64,000 nt of DNA from JBCDHN01 sp965224535 (lineage in GTDB: Bacteria > Verrucomicrobiota > Verrucomicrobiia > Verrucomicrobiales > DEV007): positions 496,001 to 560,000 of the forward strand of contig CBDCZR010000027.1 in NCBI GenBank assembly GCA_965224535.1, written 5' to 3'. The translations under genes were made by a program, and so were the position numbers. The notes under the pieces are model-generated. The model saw only the letters and a program-made list of their open reading frames with translations. It was not told the origin of the DNA and searched no databases. Below are positions 62,628-64,000 of this stretch, piece by piece. The number at the start of each line of letters is the position of its first letter. Positions within the stretch are counted from its first letter, which is position 1.

Positions 62628-63977
62628 CTATTCGGCCAGCGCCTTGGTGCGGGCGACGATGGTTTCCTCGATCGCTTCATCCCACAAACCCGGCAGCCCG
62701 TAGTAAACGTTGGAGCCGCCGCCCTCGTAGCCGCCCTCGCGCAAAACGCGCAGGGAAGGGATGTAGGCCATGATGTCGTTGGCGTAGCCGGCCACCCAGG
62801 TTTGCTCTCCGCGCAGTTCGCGCTTCAGCCGGAGCGCGTAGTCCACCACCACCTCACCGCCCAGGTGGATGAAATCAACCGCGTCGCCCAGTTTCCAGAC
62901 GCCGATGGGATAGGGGTAACTGCCATCGATCGCGCCTTTTTCCTCCAGTTGGCGCTGGAGCAGCTTGGCGCGGGCGACTTCAAAGCGGTTGGTGGATTTC
63001 TTAGCCTGAGTCAGCGCCGCGGCATCCGGGAGCTGCTGAAGGGCCAGCTTGGTTTCCTCGTAGCGCAGGCTCAGTTTTGGCGCCAAATCCGGCGCCGGCG
63101 CGGAAAGGACGTCGTTCACCGCCCGAGCCAGCTCTGCGCCGTAATTTTCCGCCAATTCCACCGTCCGGCGCGGCAACGGATTTTGATCGCCGCCGCATCC
63201 GGCCCAAAACAGGGCCGTGCAGCCCGGGTGAGCTTTTTCCAGCTCCATTTGGGCGTAACCGGGATAATCGCCGCTCCACTGCATGAAACTGACGGTCGTG
63301 GCGTGACAGGCGTAGCCGAACAACACCGCCCGCAGCTTGCCGTCTTTCACCGCGCGGACGCTCAACACCGGTACGTCGTGATCGGCCGGCCCTACCAGCG
63401 TTCCCGAGGCACGGCGCTCCGCCACCTCTTTGGACGGGTTGTTGCGGCGATTCACGGCGAAGGTCGACAAACCGCTGCCCCACTGAACGCGGCTCGGAGC
63501 CAAATCCGCGATGGCTTGCCCGGTAATTTGCGCGATTTGGCCGATCAACCGCTCCGAATACGCCTGAATCCGGCCTTGCTGCTCGGGAGCCAGGACCAGG
63601 AAGTGCAGCGCGTTCAAATTGCGGCCAACCACCGGCCCGCTGTGGGTGTGGCTGGTGAAAATGGCGATTTGGCGGCGTTCGAGGTCAAAATCCGCCTGCA
63701 AGCGTTCGCAGATGGTCCGTGAAATCTCGCGGCCGATTCCCACCAGATCCAGCGTAATGATGACCCCGCGATTTCCCTTCCCGTCGTCCAGAACCAGCGC
63801 TTTGGCCCACAGATCGGTCGTTTTTCCGTCGGCTGGAGCCTTGCGCCCCGCGTAACCGGCCATCCAGAGCGCTTCCTCGGGGGTGATGTTCGCACGGCCC
63901 GTTCCCGCCAGCCAACCGGCATCCTGAGCGTGGGCGGCCGCGACAACGGAGAAAAACAGGGCGAGCAGCGTTTTCAT
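62628..63977 (-). CDS. Secreted neutral/alkaline ceramidase-like protein
   Basis: A 449-residue protein similar to the N-terminal domain of neutral/alkaline ceramidases, seen widely in Planctomycetota and Verrucomicrobiota. It has a signal peptide (KTLLALFFSVVAAAHAQ), WLAGTGRANITPEEALWMAG, the metal-binding FTSHTHSGPVVG, VLFGYACHATTVSF and FWAGCGGDQNPLPRR. ATG 63977 is preferred to 63989 because it starts the signal. The product lacks the C-terminal domain of true ceramidases, so the substrate is uncertain. It converges on the propeller gene with 11 bases between stops. Confidence 0.82.
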   Translation of the reverse strand: MKTLLALFFSVVAAAHAQDAGWLAGTGRANITPEEALWMAGYAGRKAPADGKTTDLWAKALVLDDGKGNRGVIITLDLVGIGREISRTICERLQADFDLERRQIAIFTSHTHSGPVVGRNLNALHFLVLAPEQQGRIQAYSERLIGQIAQITGQAIADLAPSRVQWGSGLSTFAVNRRNNPSKEVAERRASGTLVGPADHDVPVLSVRAVKDGKLRAVLFGYACHATTVSFMQWSGDYPGYAQMELEKAHPGCTALFWAGCGGDQNPLPRRTVELAENYGAELARAVNDVLSAPAPDLAPKLSLRYEETKLALQQLPDAAALTQAKKSTNRFEVARAKLLQRQLEEKGAIDGSYPYPIGVWKLGDAVDFIHLGGEVVVDYALRLKRELRGEQTWVAGYANDIMAYIPSLRVLREGGYEGGGSNVYYGLPGLWDEAIEETIVARTKALAE

Positions 63978-64000
63978 GGCAGGGACCACACTTCCGGCCA

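Overview
The window looks like a chromosomal segment of a Verrucomicrobiota-type (PVC group) bacterium. The main reason is four large secreted proteins combining a PSCyt1 heme site with DUF1549 and DUF1553 domains, one of them followed by a DUF1501 gene. An alternative complex III operon and high-GC coding supports this. No rRNA or tRNA gene was seen, so the taxon is inferred from gene content only.

Layout. Positions 1-5381 hold two divergent DUF1549/DUF1553 genes. Positions 5434-7118 hold a two-gene unit with a C39-like cysteine peptidase. Positions 7119-16724 are an accessory block: a decayed secretin-like fragment, two intact membrane Ser/Thr kinases, a cell-wall amidase and a VanX-type dipeptidase, then two broken kinase genes. 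The last of these ends in a pseudopilin-like domain and carries a frameshifting 16-bp tandem duplication. A TPM-domain gene (16728-17792) faces the other way.

Positions 18020-36602 form one long respiratory gene cluster. It contains alternative complex III (ActA to ActF), a Pro/Ala/Lys-repeat membrane protein, a CcoN/CcoO/cytochrome c trio whose CcoN-like protein lacks the usual heme and copper ligands, and an A1-type cytochrome c oxidase (subunits I, III, IV, two small membrane proteins, then II). Quinol would be oxidised by ActA-F and electrons passed via cytochrome c domains to the CuA/heme-copper oxidase. A CRP-like palindrome precedes the cluster, and a palindromic MITE-like element sits between actB and actC. 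ActF and oxidase subunit III both carry large hydrophilic insertions.

Positions 36678-54976 are mixed. They hold an LpxH-like phosphoesterase with a glycosyltransferase, a toxin-antitoxin pair whose toxin is frameshifted, the DUF1501/DUF1549 pair, fabD, TPM-like proteins, RlpA, ribosomal proteins L27 and L21, a hydrolase, a DUF3592 protein, a FemAB-like transferase, a fourth DUF1549/DUF1553 protein and apt. Positions 55022-63977 hold a glycogen-debranching-like enzyme, a 1-kb tandem duplication carrying two Uma2 genes and receiver-domain remnants, a pentaheme cytochrome with a beta-propeller partner, and a neutral-ceramidase-like enzyme.

Two themes recur: degenerate 7-bp-period repeats at five intergenic sites, and several one-base frameshifts in accessory genes. 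The frameshifts may be real decay or sequencing error; raw reads would decide.
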